From NCBI GenBank assembly GCA_902363825.1, contig CABJBK010000009.1:1-64000 (forward strand): a DNA stretch of 64,000 nt, written 5' to 3'. Position numbers and translations under genes: made by a program. Source of the stretch: Lachnospiraceae bacterium. GTDB taxonomy: Bacteria; Bacillota; Clostridia; Lachnospirales; Lachnospiraceae. Positions 16,394 through 25,209 of this stretch are shown here, piece by piece. The notes below the pieces were generated by a model. That model saw only the letters and a list, made by a program, of their open reading frames with translations, searched no databases and had not been told where the DNA came from. Each line of letters opens with the position of its first letter. Within the stretch, counting starts at the first letter, position 1.

Positions 16394-18121
16394 ATGAAAA
16401 AGAATGTCAGTACAAAATTTATTATTTTGCTTCCGGTATTTATTTTGGGAATCGTGTCGGTGCTTTCCAACATCGTAGCGGTGATCAACATAAAAAGAGT
16501 CAATAACAATGCGACACAGATCGCGAACGGATATATGGAGTGCATCTCAGAACTGGGAGATATCCAGAAGGAAACACTGGACATCCACAGACTGGGACTT
16601 TCCCATATCGTTGCAACCGATTTGAATACCATGATCGACCTGGTAAGCTCCATCCGCAGTGAAGAGGATGTCTTAGACGGTTATCTGGATAATTTCAAGG
16701 AATATGTCAATGAGGAAAACCAGGCAGATTATGACAATCTGGTTTCCAACTATGACGGCATGAAATATGAACTCGCAAATCTTATGGCATACAGCGCGAA
16801 CAGTGACAACGAGGCTGCGTATGCGCTTGCAAACGGAACAATCGCGGAGTATTCTTCCGCCATGCAGGAGAGCATTGCGGCGATCCGTGAAAATGTAAAC
16901 GAGAATGCGGATGTGGCAAAACAGCAGCTGCAGACGGTATATCATACCTCACTTGTGACCGGCATTGTGGCGATCATCATCAGTATCGCGTCTCTTCTGG
17001 CGACACTTTTATGCGTGTTCAAGTTAGTCATCCTTCCGCTTGTAAGTACGCAGAAAGAGATCACAAATATCATACAGGATATTGATAAACGGGAAGGTGA
17101 CCTGACGAGACGTGTGAGCGTATCCGCAAACCAGGAAGTCGCAGCAGTCGGAAATGGCATCAACGTTTTCATGGACAAGCTGCAGGATATCTTTAAGATG
17201 ATCGTAAGCAACTCCAACAAGATGGAAGAAGTGGTCGGAGAAGTGCGTGACAGCATGGTGACATCAAACGGCAGTGTATCTGATCTTTCCGCACTGACGG
17301 AAGAACTTTCCGCCACGATGGAGGAAATGTCCGCAAATGCTTCTGTGATCAATGCCAGCACAGAGTCTGTCAAAGAGGATGTGGATCAGATCGCGGAGCG
17401 TACCTCAGAGATCAATGCGTACAGTAAGGAAATGAAAGAACATGCGGATTCCATGGAAGCTTCCGCGCGTGAAAACATGGAGTCTACCGGCGTAAAAGTA
17501 AATGAGATCCTCACCGTCTTAAATAAGGCGATCGAAGACAGCAAGAGTGTAAATCAGGTCAACAATCTGACCAACGACATTTTGAATATCGCAAGCCAGA
17601 CGAATCTGCTTGCCTTAAATGCAAGTATCGAGGCGGCAAGAGCCGGTGAAGCGGGCAAGGGATTTTCTGTAGTTGCGACAGAGATCAGCCAGCTTGCGTC
17701 TGCCAGCCAGGAAGCGGCAAACCATATCCAGCAGATCAACCGGATCGTGACCGAAGCAGTAGAAAACCTTGCAGAACACTCCAATGGTCTGGTACAATAT
17801 ATGAATGACGCGATCCTTCCGGAATTTGAGACCTTTGTGACAGCGGGAAATGAGTACCGTGAAAAGGCAACTTATATCGAGAACAGCATGGGAGAATTTA
17901 CGCAGAAAACAGATGGCTTAAAGAAGACCATGACAGAGATCGCGGATTCCATCAATACGATCGCGCATGCGATCGAAGAGGGTGTCAAGGGCGTAAGCAG
18001 TGCCGCGGACAGCACCCAGGTACTTGTCGGTGATATGGAGAGCATTACCCACCATATGGACGAAAACCAGCATATTGCCGCAGACTTAAAGAAAGAGACT
18101 GAAATATTCAAAAAGTTATAA
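16394..18121 (+). CDS. methyl-accepting chemotaxis protein
   Basis: A 575-residue chemoreceptor. An N-terminal helix (about 8-30), an extracellular helical sensor of about 150 residues resembling a four-helix bundle, a second membrane helix (about 193-220), HAMP, and the cytoplasmic signalling rod with the hairpin tip [20 protein letters not shown]. It should signal through CheW and CheA to the flagellar motor. It is co-transcribed with a sugar-binding lipoprotein, which may be the true ligand-recognising part. The reading frame is intact. Confidence 0.92.
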   Translation: MKKNVSTKFIILLPVFILGIVSVLSNIVAVINIKRVNNNATQIANGYMECISELGDIQKETLDIHRLGLSHIVATDLNTMIDLVSSIRSEEDVLDGYLDNFKEYVNEENQADYDNLVSNYDGMKYELANLMAYSANSDNEAAYALANGTIAEYSSAMQESIAAIRENVNENADVAKQQLQTVYHTSLVTGIVAIIISIASLLATLLCVFKLVILPLVSTQKEITNIIQDIDKREGDLTRRVSVSANQEVAAVGNGINVFMDKLQDIFKMIVSNSNKMEEVVGEVRDSMVTSNGSVSDLSALTEELSATMEEMSANASVINASTESVKEDVDQIAERTSEINAYSKEMKEHADSMEASARENMESTGVKVNEILTVLNKAIEDSKSVNQVNNLTNDILNIASQTNLLALNASIEAARAGEAGKGFSVVATEISQLASASQEAANHIQQINRIVTEAVENLAEHSNGLVQYMNDAILPEFETFVTAGNEYREKATYIENSMGEFTQKTDGLKKTMTEIADSINTIAHAIEEGVKGVSSAADSTQVLVGDMESITHHMDENQHIAADLKKETEIFKKL

Positions 18122-18132
18122 GAGGCAGTAAA

Positions 18133-18672
18133 TTGACTCCAAAGACAGTAAGAAAGACCGCCTTCATAAAATCAATACCGATCATGTGCAGTTATCTGTT
18201 TGTCGCCATGGCGTATGGCATGATGATGCAGGAAGCAGGGTTTGCATGGTATGACTCCCTGCTTGCAAGCCTTACGATCTATACCGGCGCATTCCAGTTT
18301 GTACTGATCACATTTTTAAGCAGCGGGGCATCCGTGCTCACGATCGCGGTGACCGCGCTGCTTATGAACAGCAGACAGGCTTTTTACAGCCTGTCTTTTG
18401 TTGATGAATTTAAAAAAATGGGAAGAAAAATGCCTTACATGATCCATACGATGACAGACGAAACCTATGCGGTGAACTGTACGCTGACCGAGCAGGGGGA
18501 AGAACGGCGGGGGATCATGTTTTTTGTCGCGCTGTTTTCGAGATGCTACTGGATGATCGGAGCCGTGGCGGTCGTGTGCCTTTTGATCGTGGGACCGTCG
18601 GCATTTATGCTGCCGGCGCTTATCATCGTATCCGGGATCCTGCTGATCCAGGGAAAAAAGGAGGCGGCATAG
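18133..18672 (+). pseudogene. azlC: AzlC-type branched-chain amino acid exporter subunit, internally deleted
   Basis: The 179-residue frame opens with a good AzlC N-terminus (FVAMAYGMMMQEAGFAWYDS, then SRQAFYSLSFVDEF) using a TTG start 11 bases after the chemoreceptor stop. AzlC proteins usually have about 230 residues. Here MIGAVA near residue 145 is joined directly to the last helix (LLIVGPSAFMLPALI), so about two membrane helices are lost while the frame is kept. With its truncated partner next to it, the exporter is probably dead. A real short variant cannot be excluded. Confidence 0.6.
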
Positions 18673-18777
18673 ATGGAGCAGGGAAAAATCATAGGGATCA
18701 TATTACTTTGCGCGGCGATCACATTTTCCTTACGCGCACTGCCTTTTTTCAGGAAATACGAAAAGCAAACCGCATGA
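18673..18777 (+). pseudogene. azlD: AzlD remnant
   Basis: Immediately after the AzlC stop, ATG 18673 opens a 34-residue frame, MEQGKIIGIILLCAAITFSL then RALPFF, which is the N-terminus of AzlD. It ends at TGA 18775 after an unrelated tail, whereas AzlD normally has about 105 residues and three to four helices. The remainder of the gene is missing. Together with the shortened AzlC this marks one or more deletions in an azlCD pair. Confidence 0.65.
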
Positions 18778-18791
18778 TCCGGGAAATGCAG

Positions 18792-18820
18792 TATACGAAA
18801 CAGCGGTAAAATGGTATAAT
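18792..18820 (+). promoter_or_regulatory. promoter of rsmH with extended -10
   Basis: TGGTATAAT at 18812-18820 is an extended -10 with perfect TATAAT. Seventeen bases upstream lies TATACG (18792-18797), the same hexamer as in the promoters before the second GH113 gene and the GH36 gene. Confidence 0.5.
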
Positions 18821-18856
18821 GACGTCACTTGATAAGGAAAAAGGAGAAGCAGGCAG

Positions 18857-19912
18857 ATGGAACAGGAGACACAGACCACGCACAAGAGGCGTGTACATTA
18901 TAAAGGAAAATATCCAAAGAAATTTGAGGAAAAATATAAGGAACTGCAGCCGGAAAAATACGGGGACACGATCGCGCATGTCATTGAAAAGGGCAATACA
19001 CCGGCGGGCATGCACATTTCGATCATGGTAAAAGAGATCCTGGATTTTCTGCAGATCAAACCGGGTGAGATCGGATTTGACGCGACGCTTGGCTACGGCG
19101 GACATACGAAGGCCATGCTTGAGCGCCTTGAAGGACAGGGACACATCTACGCGACGGATGTTGACCCGGAGGAATCCGCAAAGACGAAAAAACGACTGGC
19201 GGACCTGGGCTTTGGCGAAGAGATACTTACCGTTCGCCTGCAAAACTTCTGCACGATCGATGAGATCGCAAAGGAAGTCGGCGGCTTTGATTTTATTCTG
19301 GCGGATCTCGGCGTGTCTTCCATGCAGATCGACAATCCGAAGCGCGGCTTTTCGTTTAAAGTGGACGGACCGTTGGATCTGCGTCTGAACCAGGAGGCGG
19401 GGATCAGCGCGGCGGAACGCCTCGATACGATCACAAGGGAAGAACTTGCGGGCATGCTTTATGAAAATTCGGATGAACCGTACTGTGAGGAACTCGCGAA
19501 AGCGATCACAGACGAGATCCGGAAAGGCAACCGCATCGACACGACAACAAAACTGCGGGCGGTGATCGAGAAAACACTGGATTTTCTGCCGGAAAAGGAA
19601 AAGAAGGATACCATAAAGAAGACCTGTCAGCGGACATTTCAGGCACTTCGGATCGATGTGAACCGGGAATTTGAGGTTTTGTATGAATTTATGGAAAAAC
19701 TGCCGGATGCGCTGCGGCCGGGCGGACGTGTGGCGATCCTGACCTTTCATTCCGGCGAGGACAAGTTAGTAAAGCGCGCGTTAAAAGAAGGCTATAAAGC
19801 CGGTATTTATGCGGATTACGCCAAAGATGTGGTGCGGCCATCCGCACAGGAATGTGTAAAAAACGGCAGAGCGCGTTCCACAAAGATGCGCTGGGCAGTA
19901 AAGGCGGAATAA
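18857..19912 (+). CDS. rsmH: RsmH/MraW-like 16S rRNA C1402 N4-methyltransferase
   Basis: A 351-residue S-adenosylmethionine-dependent methyltransferase. The MraW signature is clear: HISIMVKEIL, DATLGYGGHT (cofactor loop), DLGVSSMQIDNP with RGFSF, LDLRLN, and TFHSGEDKLVK near the C-terminus. There is a basic N-terminal extension of about 45 residues that short RsmH proteins lack. The gene stands outside a division and cell wall cluster, so it may be a second, divergent copy; the target base is inferred from the family. It has its own promoter just upstream. Confidence 0.85.
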   Translation: MEQETQTTHKRRVHYKGKYPKKFEEKYKELQPEKYGDTIAHVIEKGNTPAGMHISIMVKEILDFLQIKPGEIGFDATLGYGGHTKAMLERLEGQGHIYATDVDPEESAKTKKRLADLGFGEEILTVRLQNFCTIDEIAKEVGGFDFILADLGVSSMQIDNPKRGFSFKVDGPLDLRLNQEAGISAAERLDTITREELAGMLYENSDEPYCEELAKAITDEIRKGNRIDTTTKLRAVIEKTLDFLPEKEKKDTIKKTCQRTFQALRIDVNREFEVLYEFMEKLPDALRPGGRVAILTFHSGEDKLVKRALKEGYKAGIYADYAKDVVRPSAQECVKNGRARSTKMRWAVKAE

Positions 19913-19935
19913 AACGGCAGTGGAGGAGACGTAAG

Positions 19936-20442
19936 ATGTTAGAAACAGAGAGGCTGACAATCCGCCGGATCACACCTGCGGATTATAAAGAGGCATTTGC
20001 ATGGAGCGGGGACGCAAGGGTCAACAAATACCTGCTGCACAATGTATTAGAGAAGCCGGAGGACATGATCCCCTGGCTGGAAGGTCTGGATCAGAGTTCC
20101 GGGGATTCTTATATTACGATCCTGCATGAAAAAACAGATGGTCATGCGGTTGGGACCGTTGGATTTTTCCGGGATCCTGAGACAGATATCTGGAGTTTTG
20201 CGTATAATATCCGGTTTGATGACTGGGGAAGGGGATACGCGACCGAGGCGGCACGGGCGATCATGAATTTTGTAAGGGAAAAGCACGGGGCACATATCTT
20301 TGAAGCGGAATGCGCAGCAGAAAATATTGCAAGTGCAAAAGTCATGCAACACCTGGGACTTACGTTTGACCGGAAATCTACTTATGCGAAACATGATGGA
20401 AGTGTGGAATTCCCATCTGAAATATATCGACTGGAAGAATAG
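19936..20442 (+). CDS. GNAT acetyltransferase, RimJ/RimL type
   Basis: A 168-residue protein starting MLETERLTIRRITPADYKEA, the standard opening of RimJ/RimL-like N-acetyltransferases, with the acetyl-CoA loop DDWGRGYATEAARAI and the SAKVMQHLGL segment near the C-terminus. It acetylates an amine, perhaps a protein N-terminus or a small molecule. ATG 19936 lies nine bases after GGAGG; the open frame upstream to 19852 overlaps rsmH and has no similarity. It probably shares the rsmH transcript. Confidence 0.8.
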   Translation: MLETERLTIRRITPADYKEAFAWSGDARVNKYLLHNVLEKPEDMIPWLEGLDQSSGDSYITILHEKTDGHAVGTVGFFRDPETDIWSFAYNIRFDDWGRGYATEAARAIMNFVREKHGAHIFEAECAAENIASAKVMQHLGLTFDRKSTYAKHDGSVEFPSEIYRLEE

Positions 20443-20695
20443 TTTTGTGGAAATACGGAAAGATAAGGAGTCACTCGGATGAGAAAAAATGTGGCATTTC
20501 GGCCCGGATCGATATTTATGACATGGATATACATGCGTTTGATATGCTAAGACCCGGGTGGGAGGTAAGTAAACGGGCGGCGCACCGGTTCAATGAGGAG
20601 TTTTACTATGCGTCAGAGCATTATTTCGCTGAATGAGCGGTGACGGGACAGAAATGGAATATTTGCAAGATTGTTTGTGTAATGATAAAAGTTGA
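20443..20695. other. region without a convincing gene
   Basis: Between the acetyltransferase and the repeats there are only short frames: 20445-20636 (63 codons) and a 23-codon frame at 20479, the latter behind a GGAG. Neither resembles a family I know. Given the damaged genes nearby, this may be a gene remnant degraded beyond recognition. Confidence 0.35.
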
Positions 20696-20820
20696 GGTTG
20701 GAAAAGTTGCAAAAAAGCATGGAAAATGGGTTGGAAAAATTGAAAAAAGTCATGAAAAACAGGTTGGAAAAGTTGCAAAATTAATGTATAATCGGGTTGG
20801 AAAAGTTGCATAATATAGAG
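20696..20820 (+). repeat. four tandem copies of a 33-base repeat in a promoter
   Basis: The core GGTTGGAAAAGTTGCA (one copy variant) starts at 20696, 20729, 20762 and 20795, an exact period of 33 bases. The third copy supplies TTGGAA (20765) and 17 bases later TATAAT (20788-20793), a plausible promoter for the ATPase gene. The array looks like an iterated protein-binding region. Confidence 0.75.
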
Positions 20821-20834
20821 CAGAGGTGAAAGAA

Positions 20835-22202
20835 ATGATTGAAAGATCTGCAAAATCAGCAGTTGAGGAATGGCTTTCTAATGGAAAAGACGCCTTTTTG
20901 CTTACAGGCGCGCGACAGATAGGAAAGACATATCTGATCCGGCAATGTTTAAAAGAAAATGAGTATCCTTATCTTGAGCTTAATTTTATTGAACAGCCTG
21001 AGCTTATAGAGATATTTTCCGGAGCCAAGAATGCAAAGGAATTATTAATGAGATTGAGCCTTGTTGCCGGGAAAACGCTTGAAAAGGGAAAAACAATTAT
21101 CTTTCTGGATGAAATTCAGGAGTTTAAGGATATTGTTACCAGAATAAAATTTCTTGTAGAAGAAGGAAGCTTTCGCTATATTATGAGCGGTTCACTGCTT
21201 GGTGTGGAATTAAATGATCTTCGTTCGGCACCGGTAGGATATATGAGAATATATGATATGTATCCGCTTGGTTTTAAAGAATTTGCAAGGGCGGTAGGTA
21301 TTGGGACAGATATTCTTGAACTGTTAGAGAATAATTTTAAGAATAGAATTCCGGTTGATGACTATGTGCATACAAAGATGTTAGATGTATTTTATCTGTA
21401 TCTGATCATCGGAGGAATGCCTGAGGCGGTAGATACCTATGTGAAAACAAATGATCTGGCAAAAGTGGCGCAGGTACATGAAAAAATAATCCGTTTATAT
21501 AAGAAAGATTTTTCAAAATATGAAGTGAGATATAAACTGAAACTCCGGGAAATTTATGATGCGATGCCAGGGCAGCTGGATCAGAAAAATAAGCGTTTTC
21601 AACTGAACAGTATAGAAAAGGGAATCAGCTATGACAGAGTAGCGAATGATTTCCTGTGGCTGAAAGATGCCGGAGTGGTGATTCCTGTCTATAACGTCAG
21701 TGAACCGAAACTTCCGCTTGTGATAAACGAAAACCGAAATTTGTTTAAATTGTTCTTTTCTGATGTCGGACTGCTTACAAGCTGCTATTCGAATCAGGTA
21801 AAAATTTCAATCCTGAACAAGGACAGATCCATCAATAATGGAGCACTTTTTGAAAATGTTGTTGCACAGGAATTGTTGACAAAAGGACACAGGGAATATT
21901 ATTTCAACAGTAAAAAGCAGGGAGAACTCGATTTTGTTGTGGAACTGGATGGAAAGGCAGTTCCGTTAGAAATTAAGTCAGGGAAGGATTATAAACGGCA
22001 TTCTGCGTTAAATAACGTTTTAAAAAATGCGGACTATAATATTTCGGAGGCATATATTTTTTCTGAGGGAAATATAGAAGTAAATGATAAAAGGATATAT
22101 ATGCCGATTTATATGATCATGTTTCTGGATAATACAAAACTGGATAATACCATATACAGGCTGGATATTGCCGGACTTGGATCACTTGGATCTGGGTTAT
22201 GA
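20835..22202 (+). CDS. AAA ATPase with DUF4143 (archaeal-type ATPase family)
   Basis: A 455-residue protein with the AAA_14 plus DUF4143 arrangement. Walker A is GARQIGKT (25-32) and Walker B IIFLDEIQE. The C-terminal part shows the PDDEXK-like pattern ELDFVVELDGKAVPLEIKSGK, usual in this family. These proteins are common, often transferred, and of unclear role; a part in DNA handling or defence is possible. ATG 20835 follows AGAGGTG by six bases, preferred to GTG 20826 inside that site. The gene is AT-rich compared with its neighbours and has a repeat array in its promoter. Confidence 0.8.
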   Translation: MIERSAKSAVEEWLSNGKDAFLLTGARQIGKTYLIRQCLKENEYPYLELNFIEQPELIEIFSGAKNAKELLMRLSLVAGKTLEKGKTIIFLDEIQEFKDIVTRIKFLVEEGSFRYIMSGSLLGVELNDLRSAPVGYMRIYDMYPLGFKEFARAVGIGTDILELLENNFKNRIPVDDYVHTKMLDVFYLYLIIGGMPEAVDTYVKTNDLAKVAQVHEKIIRLYKKDFSKYEVRYKLKLREIYDAMPGQLDQKNKRFQLNSIEKGISYDRVANDFLWLKDAGVVIPVYNVSEPKLPLVINENRNLFKLFFSDVGLLTSCYSNQVKISILNKDRSINNGALFENVVAQELLTKGHREYYFNSKKQGELDFVVELDGKAVPLEIKSGKDYKRHSALNNVLKNADYNISEAYIFSEGNIEVNDKRIYMPIYMIMFLDNTKLDNTIYRLDIAGLGSLGSGL

Positions 22203-22264
22203 AAACCTATTGACGTAAAACGTCATACATGGTAAAACTTGTTATAAAGTATATGTATATTTTC

Positions 22265-22437
22265 GAGATGAAGTTTGCAGGAAAATGACATTGTCTACCG
22301 AAGGAGTAAAACTCTCAGGTGCCGGAAAACCGGTGCAACTGTAAATGGATCGACTCTCTGGAGACGCCCGTATACTGGGGGCCGAAGGTGCAACATACGG
22401 ATCGTATGAATCTCTCAGGCAACAGGACAGAGAAGAA
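22265..22437 (+). ncRNA. tandem glycine riboswitch
   Basis: Two glycine aptamers in series. The first has CCGAAGGAG, AAACTCTCAGGT, a variable GCCGG/CCGGT hairpin and GACTCTCTGGAGA; the second has GCCGAAGGTGCAA, AATCTCTCAGGCAACAGG and ACAGAG. These are the conserved cores of the family. The next gene is an AGCS amino acid symporter, a standard target: glycine should switch expression on, for use or removal of excess glycine. Confidence 0.93.
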
Positions 22438-22464
22438 TATCTAACATTCTATCTTAAAGTCAGT

Positions 22465-22486
22465 GATGCAGTCCTGCATCTTTTTC
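22465..22486 (+). terminator. riboswitch expression-platform terminator
   Basis: GATGCA (22465-22470), loop GTCC, TGCATC (22475-22480), then five T residues. It lies 28 bases after the second aptamer and before the symporter start, where a conditional terminator is expected. Confidence 0.65.
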
Positions 22487-22545
22487 AGGAGTTTTAGAAA
22501 ATTTCATATGGAAGACAAAAGAAAAAGAGAGGCAGGAGCAGTTTT

Positions 22546-23973
22546 ATGTGGGAAACGATCAATCATTTTCTCGGTGTAGTGGATAATTTTGTCTGGGGCG
22601 TACCGCTTATGGTGCTTATCATGGCAGGTGGAATCCTGCTTACGGTAAGACTTGGACTTCTTCAGATACGGAAGCTTCCGCTGGCGCTCAAATGGATGGT
22701 AAAAAACGAAGAGGGCGGCGACGGTGAGATTTCAAGCTTTGGTGCGCTTTGTACCGCACTCAGTGCCACGATCGGTACCGGAAATATCGTCGGTGTGGCA
22801 ACTGCGGTCGGAGCAGGCGGACCGGGTGCGCTTTTCTGGATGGTAGTGGCAGCATTTTTCGGGATGGCGACCAAATATTCCGAAGGCCTTCTGGCAGTCA
22901 AGTACAGAGTGGTCGCGGAGGACGGACACAGCCTCGGCGGACCGTTTTATTATATTGAGCAGGGCATGGGTCCGAAATGGAAATGGCTTGCGAAAATATT
23001 TGCGTTTTTTGGCGTATGTGTAGGACTTTTCGGAATCGGAACGTTCAGCCAGGTAAACGGAATTTCGAGCGCGGTCAATAATTTCTTTGATCCAAACAAT
23101 GCGCACAGCGTGAAGATCCTGCCATTTCTCGGATCCTATTCCTGGTCGGTGGTCATCGCGTCACTGGTGCTTTCCTTCTGCGTGGCAGCGGTGCTGATCG
23201 GCGGCGTAAAGCGTATCGCAAGTGTAAGTCAGATCGTTGTGCCGTTTATGGCGGTGATCTATGTTGTATTCGTACTGGTACTTGTGATCTGCAATATCAC
23301 GGAGGTGCCGGCGGCGTTTGCAGTGATCGTAAAGGCAGCATTTTCACCGAAGGCAGTGACCGGTGGTGCGGTCGGAAGTATGATTGTAGCAATGCAAAAA
23401 GGTGTTGCGCGAGGTATCTTTTCCAATGAGGCGGGACTCGGAAGTGCCCCGATCGCAGCGGCAGCAGCTCAGACCAAGGAACCGGTGCGTCAGGGACTGG
23501 TCAGCATGACCGGAACATTTATTGACACGATCGTGATCTGTACCCTGACCGGACTTTCCATTGTGCTCACCGGAGCGTGGCAGGTGGAAGGACTGGAAGG
23601 CGTGCAGGTTACAACTTACGCATTCCAGCACGGGCTTCCGTTTCCGGCGGAGGTATCCTCCTTTGTACTGATGTTGTGTCTGGTATTTTTCGCGTTTACC
23701 ACGATCCTTGGATGGGATTACTACAGTGAACGCTGTCTTGAGTATTTGAGCGGCGGAAAGATGGGATGCGTCAAAGTATTCCGCTGGATCTATATCCTTG
23801 CCGTATTTATCGGACCGTATATGACCGTAAGCGCGGTATGGACGATCGCGGATATCTTTAACGGGCTGATGGCTCTGCCAAACATGATCGCGCTGTTTGC
23901 GTTAAGCGGTGTGGTCGTAAAAGAGACAAAGCATTTCTTTGTGCGCCATAAGAACGGAGAAATCGAAGATTAA
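22546..23973 (+). CDS. alanine/glycine:cation symporter (AGCS family)
   Basis: A 475-residue membrane protein with about eleven helices. Family features are the N-terminal VWGVPLMVLIMAGGILLTVR, ALSATIGTGNIVGVATA (substrate and ion site) and FSNEAGLGSAPIAAAAA. It takes up glycine or alanine with sodium or protons. The start ATG 22546 lies seven bases after GGAG. The glycine riboswitch upstream makes glycine the likely substrate. The frame is intact. Confidence 0.92.
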   Translation: MWETINHFLGVVDNFVWGVPLMVLIMAGGILLTVRLGLLQIRKLPLALKWMVKNEEGGDGEISSFGALCTALSATIGTGNIVGVATAVGAGGPGALFWMVVAAFFGMATKYSEGLLAVKYRVVAEDGHSLGGPFYYIEQGMGPKWKWLAKIFAFFGVCVGLFGIGTFSQVNGISSAVNNFFDPNNAHSVKILPFLGSYSWSVVIASLVLSFCVAAVLIGGVKRIASVSQIVVPFMAVIYVVFVLVLVICNITEVPAAFAVIVKAAFSPKAVTGGAVGSMIVAMQKGVARGIFSNEAGLGSAPIAAAAAQTKEPVRQGLVSMTGTFIDTIVICTLTGLSIVLTGAWQVEGLEGVQVTTYAFQHGLPFPAEVSSFVLMLCLVFFAFTTILGWDYYSERCLEYLSGGKMGCVKVFRWIYILAVFIGPYMTVSAVWTIADIFNGLMALPNMIALFALSGVVVKETKHFFVRHKNGEIED

Positions 23974-24001
23974 GAAAAATAGAAAAATGTGAAAAAATCT
24001 A

Positions 24002-24032
24002 TTGACTCCTACGTTACGTCATAGACTATCCT
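24002..24032 (+). promoter_or_regulatory. MerR-type promoter with 19-base spacer
   Basis: TTGACT (24002-24007) and TATCCT (24027-24032) are 19 bases apart. The spacer holds ACGTTACGT within a near-dyad. Over-long spacers with a dyad are the mark of MerR activation, here of its own gene. Confidence 0.65.
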
Positions 24033-24060
24033 GTACTTACACGGAAGGAGGAAACCAGAG

Positions 24061-24624
24061 ATGAGAACAGTAAATGAGGTAAGTAAACTGACCGGAGTGA
24101 GTATACGCGCTCTGCAATATTACGACAAGATTGGATTGCTGGCACCCTCGGGGTACACAGCATCCGGTTACAGACTGTATGACGATACAGCCCTGGAAAC
24201 GATACAGCATATTTTACTGTTAAAAGAGCTGGAATTCCCCTTAAAGGAAATCGCGAAGATTTTATCCAGTCCCGGTTTTGACAGGGAAAAAGCATTGGAT
24301 CAGCAGATCGAACTGCTTCTGTTAAAAAAGGAACATCTGGAACAGCTGATTTCTTTTGCCCGTGAAGTAAAGGAAAAAGGAGAAATCAAGATGGATTTTA
24401 CAGCATTTGATACCAAAAAGATCGAGGAATATAAAGAAAGAGCGAAAGCGCAGTGGGGCGACACACCCGCCTATCAGGAATATGAAAAAAAGAACGGACA
24501 CAGAAGCGCGAAAGAGGAAAATGTCGTCATGCATGGACTGCTGGAGCTTTTTGTGGAGTTTGGCGGAATGAGGGAAATGGCTGCGGATGTGAGCGCAGTA
24601 TTGACATCGTTCTTTTTCGTATGA
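24061..24624 (+). pseudogene. MerR/TipA-like regulator with truncated effector domain
   Basis: The N-terminal MerR domain is complete (VNEVSKLTGVSIRALQYYDK, then YRLYDDTALETIQHI, residues 1-70) with a dimerisation helix. A TipAS-type antibiotic-binding domain starts near residue 115 but breaks off at MREMAAD near 178 and is followed by an unrelated tail ending at 187. Around 70 residues of the domain are missing. DNA binding could survive while drug sensing should be lost. Other MerR-TipAS proteins activate efflux or self-expression on binding thiopeptide-like drugs. Confidence 0.65.
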
Positions 24625-24724
24625 TACGATAAACAAATAAAAAAGTCGAAAAATGAGATCTCTGCCCAAAAGCAGCGATATCGGGTGTTCAAAGCACCGC
24701 CGCAGATACGGCACATCACAGAAT

Positions 24725-24757
24725 GTGTGAAAGGTGAGGCTTTGGACACTTTTTTTC
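24725..24757 (+). terminator. possible weak terminator
   Basis: GTGT and AAAG pair imperfectly with CTTT and ACAC, followed by seven T residues at 24750 onward. It lies between the truncated merR and the SseB-like gene. Confidence 0.35.
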
Positions 24758-24777
24758 TTTCAGAAGGAGAACGACAG

Positions 24778-25209
24778 ATGAGTGACGAAAAAAATAAAAA
24801 AACAGATGAAGGACTGCAGGGAAATGAGAAGATAGAAAACGCGGTTGCGGCATTACAAAAAGAACCGTCCGAGGAGATGTTAGCGCATACCCTGACGGTG
24901 ATCCGCAGACGCATGAACGAAAAAGGGCAGCTCATTTTGGCGGTCGAACCACCGGCGGGTGGCGGACAGTTCCTGGTACAGGCGGTTACGACCGAGGACG
25001 GACAGACCTGGTGGACGGCGTTTACCAGCTTTGAGGAAGAAGTAAAAGGCTCCGGAAGCGTGATGTCAACATTTTTAAGCGACATGGAGGAGCTCTTTAC
25101 GGCAGCAGTTTCAGAAAATGGGATAAGCGGCGTGATCATAAATCCATGGAACCGGACGATCATGCTGGATAAAATACTTTTAAAAATTATTTTGGGGAGA
25201 GATGTATAA
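24778..25209 (+). CDS. SseB-like protein
   Basis: A 143-residue protein. The middle and end (GQLILAVEPPAGGGQFLVQA, then GVIINPWNRTIMLDK) match the SseB N-terminal domain, whose INPW-type motif is characteristic; the family's molecular role is unknown. The first 40 residues are charged. ATG 24778 follows AAGGAG. Its stop overlaps the next start as TAATG, so the transglutaminase-like gene is translationally coupled to it. Confidence 0.7.
   Translation: MSDEKNKKTDEGLQGNEKIENAVAALQKEPSEEMLAHTLTVIRRRMNEKGQLILAVEPPAGGGQFLVQAVTTEDGQTWWTAFTSFEEEVKGSGSVMSTFLSDMEELFTAAVSENGISGVIINPWNRTIMLDKILLKIILGRDV

Noticed and set aside
20696..20820. CRISPR array
   Set aside because: The 33-base period has no spacers: the units are nearly identical end to end and no cas gene is near.
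20590..20853. Minus-strand frame with repeated LQLFQP units
   Set aside because: The protein repeats only reflect the 33-base DNA repeats in the promoter; no start site or family.
22210..22222. Terminator hairpin GACGT/ACGTC after the AAA ATPase
   Set aside because: Five pairs with a three-base loop and no T-run; too weak to support.
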